Positions 23,282-30,953 of a stretch of DNA of 32,290 nucleotides are shown here, one piece after another (within the stretch, counting starts at the first letter, position 1; each line of letters starts with the position of its first letter). A program made the translations under genes and the position numbers. The notes under the pieces are model-generated. The model was not told the DNA's origin. It saw only the letters and a program-made list of their open reading frames with translations, and did not search any database. The DNA comes from an uncultured Lachnospiraceae bacterium. GTDB lineage: Bacteria > Bacillota > Clostridia > Lachnospirales > Lachnospiraceae. Location of the stretch: NCBI GenBank assembly GCA_900550285.1, contig URRW01000028.1, forward strand, positions 1 to 32,290. Reading direction: 5' to 3'.

Positions 23282-23812
23282 TTATCTTTCTGCCAGCTTG
23301 TTGGGTTCGGGATAGGAAACGCCGAAGGTTTCAACCGTCATGGATTTGATCTTCTGCTCCGCAAGCGGGCGGTCCATGTAGTCGGTAGCGGTTTCAGCGA
23401 TGGCGTTTACAACGTCCATGCCCTCTGTTACCTTGCCGAAAGCGGCATACTGACCGTCCAGATGGGGAGAGTCCTTATGCATGATAAAGAACTGGCTGCC
23501 CGCGGAGTCCGGGATCATGGTGCGCGCCATGGAGAGGACGCCCTCCGTGTGTTTTAAGTCGTTTTTGAAGCCGTTGGAGGAAAACTCGCCCTTGATGCTG
23601 TAGCCGGGGCCGCCGCAGCCGGTTCCTTCCGGATCGCCGCCCTGGATCATGAAGCCGCGGATGACGCGGTGGAAGATCACGCCGTCATAAAAATTTTTGC
23701 CGATCAGGCTGATGAAGTTGTTTACGGATTCGGGGGCGATTTCGGGATAAAGCTCTGCTTTGATCACGCCGCCGTTTTCCATGGTAATGGTAACGATAGG
23801 ATTCTGTGCCAT
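23282..23812 (-). CDS. Cyclophilin-type peptidyl-prolyl cis-trans isomerase
   Basis: Cytoplasmic folding catalyst that speeds proline isomerisation. The start is the minus-strand ATG ending at 23812, preceded by GGAAAGGA; it gives 176 residues. Frames extending further upstream add a non-conserved head and lack this site. The active-site stretch is FHRVIRGFMIQGGDP (47-61), with Arg49, Phe54 and Gln57, and SQFFIMHKDSPHLDGQYAAFGKV follows in the second half. The family signature is complete. It is a single gene, convergent with the fucosidase. Confidence 0.95.
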   Translation of the reverse strand: MAQNPIVTITMENGGVIKAELYPEIAPESVNNFISLIGKNFYDGVIFHRVIRGFMIQGGDPEGTGCGGPGYSIKGEFSSNGFKNDLKHTEGVLSMARTMIPDSAGSQFFIMHKDSPHLDGQYAAFGKVTEGMDVVNAIAETATDYMDRPLAEQKIKSMTVETFGVSYPEPNKLAER

Positions 23813-23840
23813 AATGATAATTTCCTTTCCGATGATATTT

Positions 23841-23874
23841 GGGCAGTACGGGGGCTTTTTCAGAAAAGCTGCCC
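23841..23874 (-). promoter_or_regulatory. Stem-loop in the cyclophilin leader
   Basis: GCTTTT (23854-23859) pairs with AAAAGC (23864-23869), and GGGCAG (23841-23846) with CTGCCC (23869-23874) outside it. It lies between promoter and ribosome site of the minus-strand gene. A regulatory effect is only possible, not shown. Confidence 0.35.
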
Positions 23875-23893
23875 TGTGCTGCCTGCTGCGATT

Positions 23894-23922
23894 ATTGTAC
23901 TGGAAAAAGTGCGGCAAGTAAA
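23894..23922 (-). promoter_or_regulatory. Promoter of the cyclophilin gene
   Basis: Read on the minus strand, TTTACT (23917-23922) and TACAAT (23894-23899) are 17 bp apart. This leaves a leader of about 75 bases with a hairpin before the start codon. Confidence 0.55.
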
Positions 23923-23939
23923 GAGAGGGATGAAAAGAG

Positions 23940-24761
23940 ATGCTCAGAAAATGGCAGAAGGGGGAAGCCCTCGTATGGCTGACCGATGAAAAAGAAGAAG
24001 CCGAGAAGTTGTGCCGGGCAGGGAAATGCGCAGTATTTGTGCTGACAGAGGACAACCGGGACGAGTTTGCGTCGGGCGTGGAGTGGTGCGCGGAAGCAGA
24101 GGCAGACTGGGGAGAATTTTGTCAGGGAGAGTCTTGTCAGGAAGGAGCTTGTGCGGAAGAGGCACGCCGGGAAGCGCTGGAGGCAGCCTTTGGGGCGGAC
24201 TGGCTTTTGCGCGTCTGGCAGCGGCATGCAGGGCTTCCGTGGACAATTTTGGAGACGGAGCGGCTTGTCCTGCGGGAAATGACGGAGGCAGATCTGGATG
24301 CTTTATATGAGATCCAGGGGGAGGAAGCGGACGGGTTTTTAGAGCCGCTCTGCAAAGACCGGGAAGAACAGCGGGTAAAAATACAGGAATATATCCGGCA
24401 TATGTACGGCTTTTACGGCTTCGGCATCTGGATGATGGAGGAAAAGGAAAGCGGGCGCACGATCGGCAGGGCAGGGCTGCAGCTGCGGGACGGCTTTGAA
24501 ACGCCGGAGCTGGGCTTTGCGGTAGCAGCGCCCTTTCGGAGACGCAGCTATGCGCAGGAGGCGTGCCGAGCGGTCATGGAATATGCCCGCCGGGAGCTGG
24601 GATTTGATGAGATCCGCGCCGTCGTGCGCCGGGACAACAGGGCGTCCCGCAGGCTTTGTGAAAAGCTGGGGCTTTTGGAGGATAACGGCAGGAAGGGGAC
24701 GGACGGCATGTGGATATTTTACCGGGGGCAGACCGAAAAGGACAAAAGTACAGGCTTTTAA
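23940..24761 (+). CDS. GNAT-family N-acetyltransferase with N-terminal extra domain
   Basis: A 273-residue protein whose second part (about 104-265) is an acetyl-CoA dependent transferase of the RimJ/RimL-like GNAT type: ILETERLVLREMTEADLDAL, IGRAGLQLR, ELGFAVAAPFRRRSYAQEAC and the DNRASRRLCEKLGL segment near the end. The first 100 residues (ALVWLTDEKEEAEKLCRAGK and on) form a small alpha/beta unit of unknown role, seen fused to GNATs in related bacteria as far as I recall. Within it three 15-bp tandem repeats (24119-24163) encode CQGES-CQEGA-CAEEA. The substrate is unknown. A GAGGG site lies about ten bases before the ATG. Confidence 0.8.
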   Translation: MLRKWQKGEALVWLTDEKEEAEKLCRAGKCAVFVLTEDNRDEFASGVEWCAEAEADWGEFCQGESCQEGACAEEARREALEAAFGADWLLRVWQRHAGLPWTILETERLVLREMTEADLDALYEIQGEEADGFLEPLCKDREEQRVKIQEYIRHMYGFYGFGIWMMEEKESGRTIGRAGLQLRDGFETPELGFAVAAPFRRRSYAQEACRAVMEYARRELGFDEIRAVVRRDNRASRRLCEKLGLLEDNGRKGTDGMWIFYRGQTEKDKSTGF

Positions 24762-24765
24762 GGGT

Positions 24766-24794
24766 TTGCGGTTTTGGGGGAGAAGTGGTATACT
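24766..24794 (+). promoter_or_regulatory. Promoter of the sugar nucleotidyltransferase-galE pair
   Basis: TTGCGG (24766-24771) and TATACT (24789-24794), 17 bp apart, lie just after the acetyltransferase stop. The leader of about 120 bases contains a CCGGGCAG-ATTTCC-CTGTCCGG hairpin (about 24808-24829). Confidence 0.6.
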
Positions 24795-24922
24795 GATAAA
24801 AAGAGTCCGGGCAGATTTCCCTGTCCGGCGTAAAACAGAAAGCTGCTTAACATTTTGACAGGTCTTTGCAACATGCGGGAGTTGTTGGGAAAAGCGCTTT
24901 TGGGTACAATAGGAGGGAACAA

Positions 24923-25840
24923 ATGGAAAAACCGACATTAGTGATTCTGGCAGCCGGAATGGGCAGTCGCTACGGCGGATTAAAGCAGATCGATCCGGTA
25001 GATGACAAGGGTCATAAGATCATTGACTTTTCGATCTACGACGCGGTCAGAGCGGGCTTTGGCAAGGTGGTTTTCATCATCAAGAAGGAGAACGAAAAGG
25101 ATTTCCGTGAGTGCGTCGGAGATGCAGTGAGTAAACATATTGCAGTAGATTATGTATTTCAGGAGCTGGATAAGGTTCCGGAAGGCTTCCAGATTCCGGA
25201 AGGCCGCGTGAAGCCCTGGGGAACCGCCCATGCGATCCTGTGCTGCAAGGATGTGGTAAAGGAGCCCTTCGCAGTCATCAATGCAGACGACTATTACGGA
25301 AGAAGCGCTTTTGACGAGCTTTACAAATTCCTGACGACCCACGAGGACGATGAGAAATACCGCTATGCGATGGTTGGCTATCAGCTGGGCAATACGCTGA
25401 CAGACAACGGTTCTGTGGCAAGAGGCATCTGTGTGACGGATGAGGACGGCTATCTGGTAGAGATCGCGGAGCGCACCAAGATCGTAAAGACCGAGAAGGC
25501 GGCGGCATTTACCGAGGACGACGGCAAGACATGGACGGAGGTTGCGCTGGATACGCCCGTATCCATGAACATGTGGGCGTTTTCCCCGAGCATCATCGGG
25601 GAGCTGCAGGCGGCGGTTGACCGTTTCTTTGCGGAAGAGGTTGCAAAGAACCCGCTCAAGTCCGAGTGCTTTTTACCCATCGAGGTCGATAAGCTGCTGA
25701 AGGCGGGCAAGGCTACCGTTGAGGTGCTCCACTCCGCTGACAAGTGGTTTGGCGTGACCTACAAGGAGGATAAGCCTTTTGTGATGGAGTCCATCCGGAA
25801 CTTAAAGGATGCCGGCGTTTATCCGGATGTTTTGTGGTAA
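24923..25840 (+). CDS. Sugar-1-phosphate nucleotidyltransferase
   Basis: Cytoplasmic enzyme that activates a sugar 1-phosphate with a nucleoside triphosphate, releasing pyrophosphate. ATG 24923 follows AGGAGGG (24911-24917), giving 305 residues. The nucleotide-binding loop is LVILAAGMGSRYGGLKQ (6-22), and the metal-binding NADDYYG is at 120-126. Next to galE it probably supplies UDP-hexose or UDP-HexNAc; UTP-hexose-1-phosphate uridylyltransferase is my first guess. Sequence alone does not separate glucose, galactose and N-acetylhexosamine. It lies 52 bp before galE in the same transcript. Confidence 0.82.
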   Translation: MEKPTLVILAAGMGSRYGGLKQIDPVDDKGHKIIDFSIYDAVRAGFGKVVFIIKKENEKDFRECVGDAVSKHIAVDYVFQELDKVPEGFQIPEGRVKPWGTAHAILCCKDVVKEPFAVINADDYYGRSAFDELYKFLTTHEDDEKYRYAMVGYQLGNTLTDNGSVARGICVTDEDGYLVEIAERTKIVKTEKAAAFTEDDGKTWTEVALDTPVSMNMWAFSPSIIGELQAAVDRFFAEEVAKNPLKSECFLPIEVDKLLKAGKATVEVLHSADKWFGVTYKEDKPFVMESIRNLKDAGVYPDVLW

Positions 25841-25892
25841 ATCAGTATATAAAGAAGCCGCGTTAAAGGGCGGCAAAACGGAGGAAACGAAG

Positions 25893-26909
25893 ATGGCAAT
25901 TTTAGTGACAGGCGGCGCCGGCTTTATCGGCAGCCATACGGTAATTGAATTACAGAACGCGGGATATGATGTGGTTGTTGTGGATAACCTGGCAAATTCC
26001 AGCGAGAAATCCCTTGAGCGTGTGGAAAAGATCACCGGCAAAAAGGTTCCTTTTTACAAGGTGGACATTCTGGACAGAGAGGGCTTAAACGAGGTATTTG
26101 CAAAAGAGAATATCGATTCCTGTATTCATTTTGCGGGTCTGAAGGCTGTGGGCGAGTCCGTGGCAAAGCCGTGGGAATATTATGAGAATAATATCGCCGG
26201 AACCCTGACACTGGTTGACGTCATGCGTAAGCATAACGTGAAGAACATCATCTTTTCTTCTTCCGCGACCGTATACGGCGATCCCGCGATTATCCCGATC
26301 ACGGAGGAGTGCCCGAAAGGTCAGTGCACCAATCCCTATGGCTGGACCAAATCCATGCTGGAGCAGATCTTATCCGACATCCAGAAGGCGGATCCGGAAT
26401 GGAACGTGGTGCTTCTGCGTTACTTTAACCCTATCGGCGCGCACAAGAGCGGCATGATCGGGGAAAACCCCAACGGCATCCCGAACAACCTGATGCCCTA
26501 TATCACGCAGGTGGCGGTCGGCAAGCTTAAAGAGCTGGGCGTATTCGGGGACGATTACGATACGCCGGACGGGACGGGCGTGCGTGACTACATCCATGTG
26601 GTAGATCTGGCAAAGGGCCATGTAAAGGCGCTGAAAAAGCTGGAGGATCATTCCGGGCTCAACATTTACAATCTGGGAACCGGACACGGCTACAGCGTTC
26701 TGGACATCGTGAAGAATTTTGAAGCCGCAACCGGCGTAAAGATCCCTTATGTGATCAAACCCCGCCGTGCAGGCGACATCGCAACCTGCTACTCCGATGC
26801 AAGCAAGGCGGAGAGGGAGCTTGGCTGGAAGGCGGAGTTCGGCATTAAGGAGATGTGCGAGGATTCCTGGAGATGGCAGTCCATGAACCCCAACGGATAT
26901 GAGGACTGA
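25893..26909 (+). CDS. galE: UDP-glucose 4-epimerase
   Basis: NAD-dependent short-chain enzyme that interconverts UDP-glucose and UDP-galactose (and often the N-acetyl forms). ATG 25893 has GGAGG (25880-25884) eight bases upstream, giving 338 residues, the normal size. It shows NAD loop TGGAGFIG (6-13), Ser124 (FSSSATVYG), Tyr149 and Lys153 (NPYGWTK), and the GalE-typical RYFNPIGAHKSG. It provides galactose units for surface glycans or allows galactose use, together with the nucleotidyltransferase before it. Confidence 0.95.
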   Translation: MAILVTGGAGFIGSHTVIELQNAGYDVVVVDNLANSSEKSLERVEKITGKKVPFYKVDILDREGLNEVFAKENIDSCIHFAGLKAVGESVAKPWEYYENNIAGTLTLVDVMRKHNVKNIIFSSSATVYGDPAIIPITEECPKGQCTNPYGWTKSMLEQILSDIQKADPEWNVVLLRYFNPIGAHKSGMIGENPNGIPNNLMPYITQVAVGKLKELGVFGDDYDTPDGTGVRDYIHVVDLAKGHVKALKKLEDHSGLNIYNLGTGHGYSVLDIVKNFEAATGVKIPYVIKPRRAGDIATCYSDASKAERELGWKAEFGIKEMCEDSWRWQSMNPNGYED

Positions 26910-26953
26910 GAAAACGCGGGAATGACGGCGGTTTCTTAAATAATATGCAAAGA

Positions 26954-26995
26954 CAGCGCCGACGGCTATCGGGAGATAGCTGCGGCGTTGTTTTT
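26954..26995 (+). terminator. Terminator of galE
   Basis: CAGCGCCG (26954-26961) pairs with CGGCGTTG (26983-26990) with one G-U pair, and an inner GCTATC-GGGA-GATAGC extends it. Five T (26991-26995) follow and are the first bases of repeat copy C. Confidence 0.8.
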
Positions 26996-27064
26996 CATTC
27001 GGCAGGAAAGGAACTTTCCGACCGGATAAAAAACACAATGATGCGCGCCCGGCGCGCACTTTTT
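26991..27064 (+). repeat. Structured dispersed repeat, copy C (shortened)
   Basis: The opening hairpin is recognisable as ATTCGGCAGGAAAGGAAC followed by TTTCCGACCGGATAAAAAA, with several mismatches. GATGCGC and a closing TGCGCGCC/GGCGCGCA stem with five T (27060-27064) remain, while the middle hairpins of copies A and B are missing. It directly follows the galE terminator. Confidence 0.75.
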
Positions 27065-27074
27065 GGAAAAATGA

Positions 27075-27103
27075 TTGTGCAGAATATGCGGACATGTTAA
27101 AAT
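27075..27103 (+). promoter_or_regulatory. Promoter of the msrC-nth pair
   Basis: TTGTGC (27075-27080) and TAAAAT (27098-27103) are separated by 17 bp. The leader contains a CTGCTG/CAGCAG hairpin (27112-27135) before the start at 27187. Confidence 0.55.
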
Positions 27104-27186
27104 GCAGAGGGCTGCTGGGATAGTGTCGGCAGCAGAAAATAAGAAGTATCCGGAAAGCGGAAAGTTCGGGGGATAAAGGACAGGAA

Positions 27187-27636
27187 ATGACGAAACAATA
27201 TGAACAGTTAACGGAGCAGCTTGCCGCGGTTGTGGATGCAGCGTGGCCGGAAATGAGCAATTTGAGCAATGCTGCGGCAGTTTTATACAACGGGCTGGAA
27301 CGGATCAACTGGGCGGGATTTTATCTGGCTAAGGAGGGCGTGCTCTGGCTGGGGCCCTTTCAGGGCAAGCCTGCCTGCGTGCGGATCGGGGAAGGAAAAG
27401 GCGTATGCGGGACGGCGCTGCAGCAGAACAGGGTGCTGCGGGTGGAGGACGTCCATCAGTTTCCGGGGCATATCGCCTGCGACAGCGCATCCCGGTCGGA
27501 GATCGTGCTTCCGCTGTATCGGAGAGAGGAGCTGATCGGCGTGCTGGACATCGACAGCCCGGAGACCGGACGGTTTTTGCAGGAAGATGAGGAAGGGCTT
27601 TTGGAGGTCATAGAGATCCTCCGGAAGGTTTTATAA
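27187..27636 (+). CDS. msrC: Free methionine-(R)-sulfoxide reductase (GAF domain)
   Basis: Single GAF-domain enzyme of 149 residues that reduces free methionine R-sulfoxide with thioredoxin. Cys64 (KPACVRIG), Cys74 (GKGVCGTAL) and Cys98 (PGHIACDSASRSEIVLP) have the same 10 and 24 spacing as Cys84, Cys94 and Cys118 of the E. coli enzyme, so the catalytic set is complete. The ATG follows GACAGGAA. It sits one base before nth, so oxidative-damage repair of methionine and DNA are made together. Confidence 0.92.
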   Translation: MTKQYEQLTEQLAAVVDAAWPEMSNLSNAAAVLYNGLERINWAGFYLAKEGVLWLGPFQGKPACVRIGEGKGVCGTALQQNRVLRVEDVHQFPGHIACDSASRSEIVLPLYRREELIGVLDIDSPETGRFLQEDEEGLLEVIEILRKVL

Positions 27637-27637
27637 G

Positions 27638-28270
27638 ATGAAGCGGCAGACAAAGCAGAATATACCGGCGGTGCTGGAATGGCTGGACCGGACATACGGC
27701 GTGGAAAAAGAGACTTTTTATCATAAGCAGCACTGGCAGCTTCTGGTGGCGATCATGCTGAGCGCCCAGAGCACGGATCAGCAGGTGGAGGAAGCGCTGC
27801 CCGCGCTGTTTGAGCGCTTCCCGGAGGCAAAGGATGCGGCAGACGCCCCGGCAGAGGCAATCGAAGAAAAGATCCGGTCGATCGGACTTTATAAAAGCAA
27901 GGCAAAAAATATCAAAAAATGCTGTACGCAGATCGTGGAGCAGTACGGCGGAGAGGTTCCCGCCGATCTGGACGAGCTTGTGAAGCTGGCGGGCGTGGGG
28001 CGCAAGACGGCGACGCTGTTTTTGGCGGACGCTTACGGGATCCCCGGCGTGACCGTGGACACCCATGTATTCCGGATTTCGCACCGGCTCGGCTGGGCGG
28101 ACGGAAAGGATCCGGTGCAGACGGAGCGGGAGCTGATGAAGGCTTTGCCGAAGGAACACTGGAACCGGATCAATTTTCAGCTCATTTATCACGGAAGGAG
28201 TGTCTGTACGGCGCGGAAGGCAAAGTGCGGGCAGTGCGGGTTAAACGCCCTGTGCGAGAAGCGGCTGTGA
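27638..28270 (+). CDS. nth: Endonuclease III
   Basis: Base-excision repair glycosylase/AP lyase for oxidised pyrimidines. The 210 residues contain the helix-hairpin-helix LVKLAGVGRKTA with catalytic Lys123, then Asp141 (VTVDTHVFR). The C-terminal [4Fe-4S] site is C190-x6-C197-x2-C200-x5-C206. Size and motifs are classic. It begins one base after the msrC stop and is probably translated by coupling. Confidence 0.96.
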   Translation: MKRQTKQNIPAVLEWLDRTYGVEKETFYHKQHWQLLVAIMLSAQSTDQQVEEALPALFERFPEAKDAADAPAEAIEEKIRSIGLYKSKAKNIKKCCTQIVEQYGGEVPADLDELVKLAGVGRKTATLFLADAYGIPGVTVDTHVFRISHRLGWADGKDPVQTERELMKALPKEHWNRINFQLIYHGRSVCTARKAKCGQCGLNALCEKRL

Positions 28271-28271
28271 G

Positions 28272-28300
28272 TTGCAATCCGCAAAGACATATGGTAAGAT
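28272..28300 (+). promoter_or_regulatory. Promoter of pseB
   Basis: TTGCAA (28272-28277) and TAAGAT (28295-28300) are 17 bp apart, immediately after nth. The leader of about 100 bases has no clear structure. Confidence 0.6.
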
Positions 28301-28409
28301 GGACGTGGCTACGACAGATAAAAAGGCTCGGAAAATACAGTACAGGTGTGCCCGGATGGGCGAATAACCGCGCCGGGTGCGCGCAGAGAATATATGGAGG
28401 CATGGATAC

Positions 28410-29405
28410 ATGTTATTGGATGATAAGACAATCCTGATCACAGGGGGCACAGGCTCCTTCGGCAAATATTTTACAAGATACGTCATGGAGCATTACAATC
28501 CGAAGAAGATCATTATTTATTCCAGAGACGAGTTCAAGCAGTGGATGATGCAGAATGAATTCAAGGAATATGAGGATAAGCTGCGGTTTTTTATCGGGGA
28601 TGTAAGGGATCAGGAGCGTCTGCGCCGCGCCTTTGAAGGGGTGGACTATGTGATCCATGCGGCGGCGTTAAAGCAGGTCCCCGCCTGTGAGTACAATCCC
28701 AACGAGGCGATCAAGACCAATATCCACGGCGCGATGAACGTGATCGAGGCTTCTTTAGACGCGGGCGTAAAGAAGGTGGTCGCTTTGTCTACGGACAAGG
28801 CGGTAAACCCGGTAAACCTTTACGGCGGCACGAAGCTTGTGAGCGACAAGCTGTTTGTGGCGGCAAACGCGTATGTGGGGAATAAGGATGTGAACTTTTC
28901 CATCGTGCGCTACGGCAATGTGGCGGGAAGCCGCGGTTCCATTATTCCGCTGTTCCGCGACATCATCGCAAGAGGGGAAACGGAGCTTCCGATCACGGAC
29001 GTCCGCATGACGCGCTTCTGGATCAGTCTGGAAGAGGGCATTCAGCTTGTGATCAAGGCGCTGGAGGAGGCAAAAGGCGGCGAAACCTTTATCAGCAAGA
29101 TCCCGTCCTTTAAGATCACGGATCTGGCGGAAGCGATGCTGCCCGGCTGCAGGATCAAAGAGATCGGTATCCGTCCCGGCGAGAAGCTGCACGAGATCAT
29201 GGTGACGACAGAGGACTCCTTTACGACATACGAGTACGATAAGCATTTCATCGTGTATCCGCAGATGACATGGAACAACAAGCAGCAGCCCGATATGAGC
29301 GGCAGCAAGGTAAAGGAAGGATTTTCCTACAGCTCCGACAACAACACGGAATGGCTGTCCGTGGAGCAGATCCGCGAGCTGTTAAAGACAACGGGAACGG
29401 TATAA
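28410..29405 (+). CDS. pseB: UDP-N-acetylglucosamine 4,6-dehydratase (inverting), PseB
   Basis: First enzyme of pseudaminic acid synthesis; it converts UDP-GlcNAc to the 4-keto-6-deoxy-L-sugar with C5 inversion. ATG 28410 is nine bases after GGAGG (28396-28400) and gives 331 residues. It shows NADP loop TGGTGSFG (11-18) and catalytic T128-D129-K130 in LSTDKAVNP. The active-site pair is Tyr138 and Lys142 (NLYGGTK); DVRMTRFWIS follows at about 197-206. All match the FlaA1/PseB type rather than the larger membrane-bound dehydratases. A PseG-like gene lies 2.6 kb downstream on the other strand, which supports the pathway; PseC, PseH, PseI and PseF are not in the window. Confidence 0.92.
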   Translation: MLLDDKTILITGGTGSFGKYFTRYVMEHYNPKKIIIYSRDEFKQWMMQNEFKEYEDKLRFFIGDVRDQERLRRAFEGVDYVIHAAALKQVPACEYNPNEAIKTNIHGAMNVIEASLDAGVKKVVALSTDKAVNPVNLYGGTKLVSDKLFVAANAYVGNKDVNFSIVRYGNVAGSRGSIIPLFRDIIARGETELPITDVRMTRFWISLEEGIQLVIKALEEAKGGETFISKIPSFKITDLAEAMLPGCRIKEIGIRPGEKLHEIMVTTEDSFTTYEYDKHFIVYPQMTWNNKQQPDMSGSKVKEGFSYSSDNNTEWLSVEQIRELLKTTGTV

Positions 29406-29426
29406 ATACGTTTCAGAATAGGAAGG

Positions 29427-29456
29427 GGCTGCTGCAAGACGTTGCGGCAGCCTTTT
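29427..29456 (+). terminator. Terminator or attenuator after pseB
   Basis: GGCTGC (29427-29432) pairs with GCAGCC (29447-29452), and inner GCAA pairs with TTGC around GACG, with one mismatch. Four T follow. The next gene starts 16 bp later, so it may only weaken read-through. Confidence 0.6.
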
Positions 29457-29471
29457 ACGATAGGGGAAAAG

Positions 29472-30953
29472 ATGGCAGGAAAAAAGAAACAACGCATTGA
29501 AACGATGCTTCTATGGGGCAGCGTCCTCATTTTTACGGCGCTGTATATTTCGCTGATCTTTAATCAGAATGTCTGGACGGACGAGATCTTTACGATGAAG
29601 CTTCTGAAGGAGGATTTTGCAGGGATCGTCGAAGGGACGGCAAAGGATGTGCATCCGCCGCTGTATTATCTGATCGCAAAGACGGCGCAGCTTCTTTTCG
29701 GGGAAAGCCTGCAGGTGCAGAAGATCGTAACGCTGATCCCGATGTCTTTGACGCTGGCGCTGGGCGCAGGAAAGCTCCGGAAGCAGTTCGGATTTCTGAC
29801 GGGGCTGTTTTATATCTGGATCGCAGGCTGTATTCCCTGCACGATGGAGTTTGCGGTGCAGGTCAGGATGTATTCGATGGCGCTTTTAGCAGTGACCTGC
29901 TGCGGGATCTATGCGTGGGAATGCTGGAAGGAAGGGAAAAAGAGCCAGTGGACAGGGCTTGCGCTTTCGGCGCTGGCGGCAGCGTATCTTCATTATTTTG
30001 CGCTGGTTTCGGTATTGTGGATCATCGGGATTTTGTTTCTGGCGATCCTGTTTGGAAAACGGGAGCGCCTCAGGGGCTGGCTGATCGCGGCTGCGTGCAT
30101 GGCGGCAGGATATGCGCCGTGGCTTGGAACCTTTCTGGAGCAGTTTTCGGGAGTGTCGGAAAGCTACTGGATCCCGCCGATCACATGGGAAACGGTGGCA
30201 GGCTGTTTTCAGTGGGCGTTCGGCATCCATAAATGGCAGTGGCCGGGCTGGCTGTTTACCGGTGTGCTTGTGTGCGCGGCGGTCTGGCTGCTGATTGGGA
30301 CGATCCGCCAAAAAAGCGCGCCGGAAAAAGGGGTTTTTGCCCTGCTTTGCCTGTCGGTCCCGGCGCTGACGATGGCGCTCGGGCTGGGGCTTTCCTTTCT
30401 GATCCGCCCGATTTACCGGGATCAGTATGCGCTTCCCGCCATGGGGCTTTTGAGCTTATTTTTGGCGATGGCGCTGTCGGAGGCGGTAAGAGGGCTGGCA
30501 CATAAAAAGAAGGGAGCTACAGCGGGCGGCAGACGAGATGCTGCTTTTTGGGGGCGCGCGGTTATTTTGGGCGGCGTGTGTCTGCTGATCCTGTTTCTGG
30601 GAGCGGTACAGTATCTGGAAGTGTGGCGGCAGGAGTATAAAAGCACGCTGACCGATCAGACGCTGGAATTCTGGGAAGAGAATGTGGGAGAAAACGACCT
30701 GATCGTTTACAATCTGGAGGTATATGAATTTTGCTATTCGTATTATTTTCCGGAGGAAAAGCTGGCGTATGTGCGGGATGTGGATCTGTCTCAGGATTTT
30801 GACACGATCTGGTTTCTGGATACGCCGGGCGAGTGGGAGTTTGTGCCGGATCAGATCCTCCCGTATGATCTGCGGATCGAGTATGAGGGGCATTACGGGA
30901 TCGAGCACAATGAATTTGACATTTACCGGGTGACGAAGGGAGAGGGAGCATGA
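29472..30953 (+). CDS. Membrane glycosyltransferase, GT39/ArnT-like
   Basis: A polytopic membrane protein of 493 residues that probably transfers a sugar from a polyprenyl carrier to an outside acceptor. ATG 29472 has AGGGGAAAA just upstream. The first helix is near 13-30. An external loop with Asp37-Glu38 (NQNVWTDEIFTMKLL) and HPPLYYLIAK (61-70) is the hallmark of PMT/ArnT-type GT-C enzymes. About ten more hydrophobic stretches follow, then a soluble C-terminal part of about 110 residues. Acceptor and donor are unknown. It overlaps the next gene by four bases. Confidence 0.82.
   Translation: MAGKKKQRIETMLLWGSVLIFTALYISLIFNQNVWTDEIFTMKLLKEDFAGIVEGTAKDVHPPLYYLIAKTAQLLFGESLQVQKIVTLIPMSLTLALGAGKLRKQFGFLTGLFYIWIAGCIPCTMEFAVQVRMYSMALLAVTCCGIYAWECWKEGKKSQWTGLALSALAAAYLHYFALVSVLWIIGILFLAILFGKRERLRGWLIAAACMAAGYAPWLGTFLEQFSGVSESYWIPPITWETVAGCFQWAFGIHKWQWPGWLFTGVLVCAAVWLLIGTIRQKSAPEKGVFALLCLSVPALTMALGLGLSFLIRPIYRDQYALPAMGLLSLFLAMALSEAVRGLAHKKKGATAGGRRDAAFWGRAVILGGVCLLILFLGAVQYLEVWRQEYKSTLTDQTLEFWEENVGENDLIVYNLEVYEFCYSYYFPEEKLAYVRDVDLSQDFDTIWFLDTPGEWEFVPDQILPYDLRIEYEGHYGIEHNEFDIYRVTKGEGA

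Noticed and set aside
23813..24055. N-terminal extension of the cyclophilin to 24055
   Set aside because: The added residues are not cyclophilin-like, would run through the gene's own promoter and leader hairpin, and GGAAAGGA marks the start at 23812.
24882..24910. TTGTTG-17-TACAAT as promoter of the sugar nucleotidyltransferase
   Set aside because: Transcription would start within or after the ribosome site AGGAGGG (24911-24917), leaving a leaderless message. The TTGCGG-TATACT promoter at 24766-24794 fits better.
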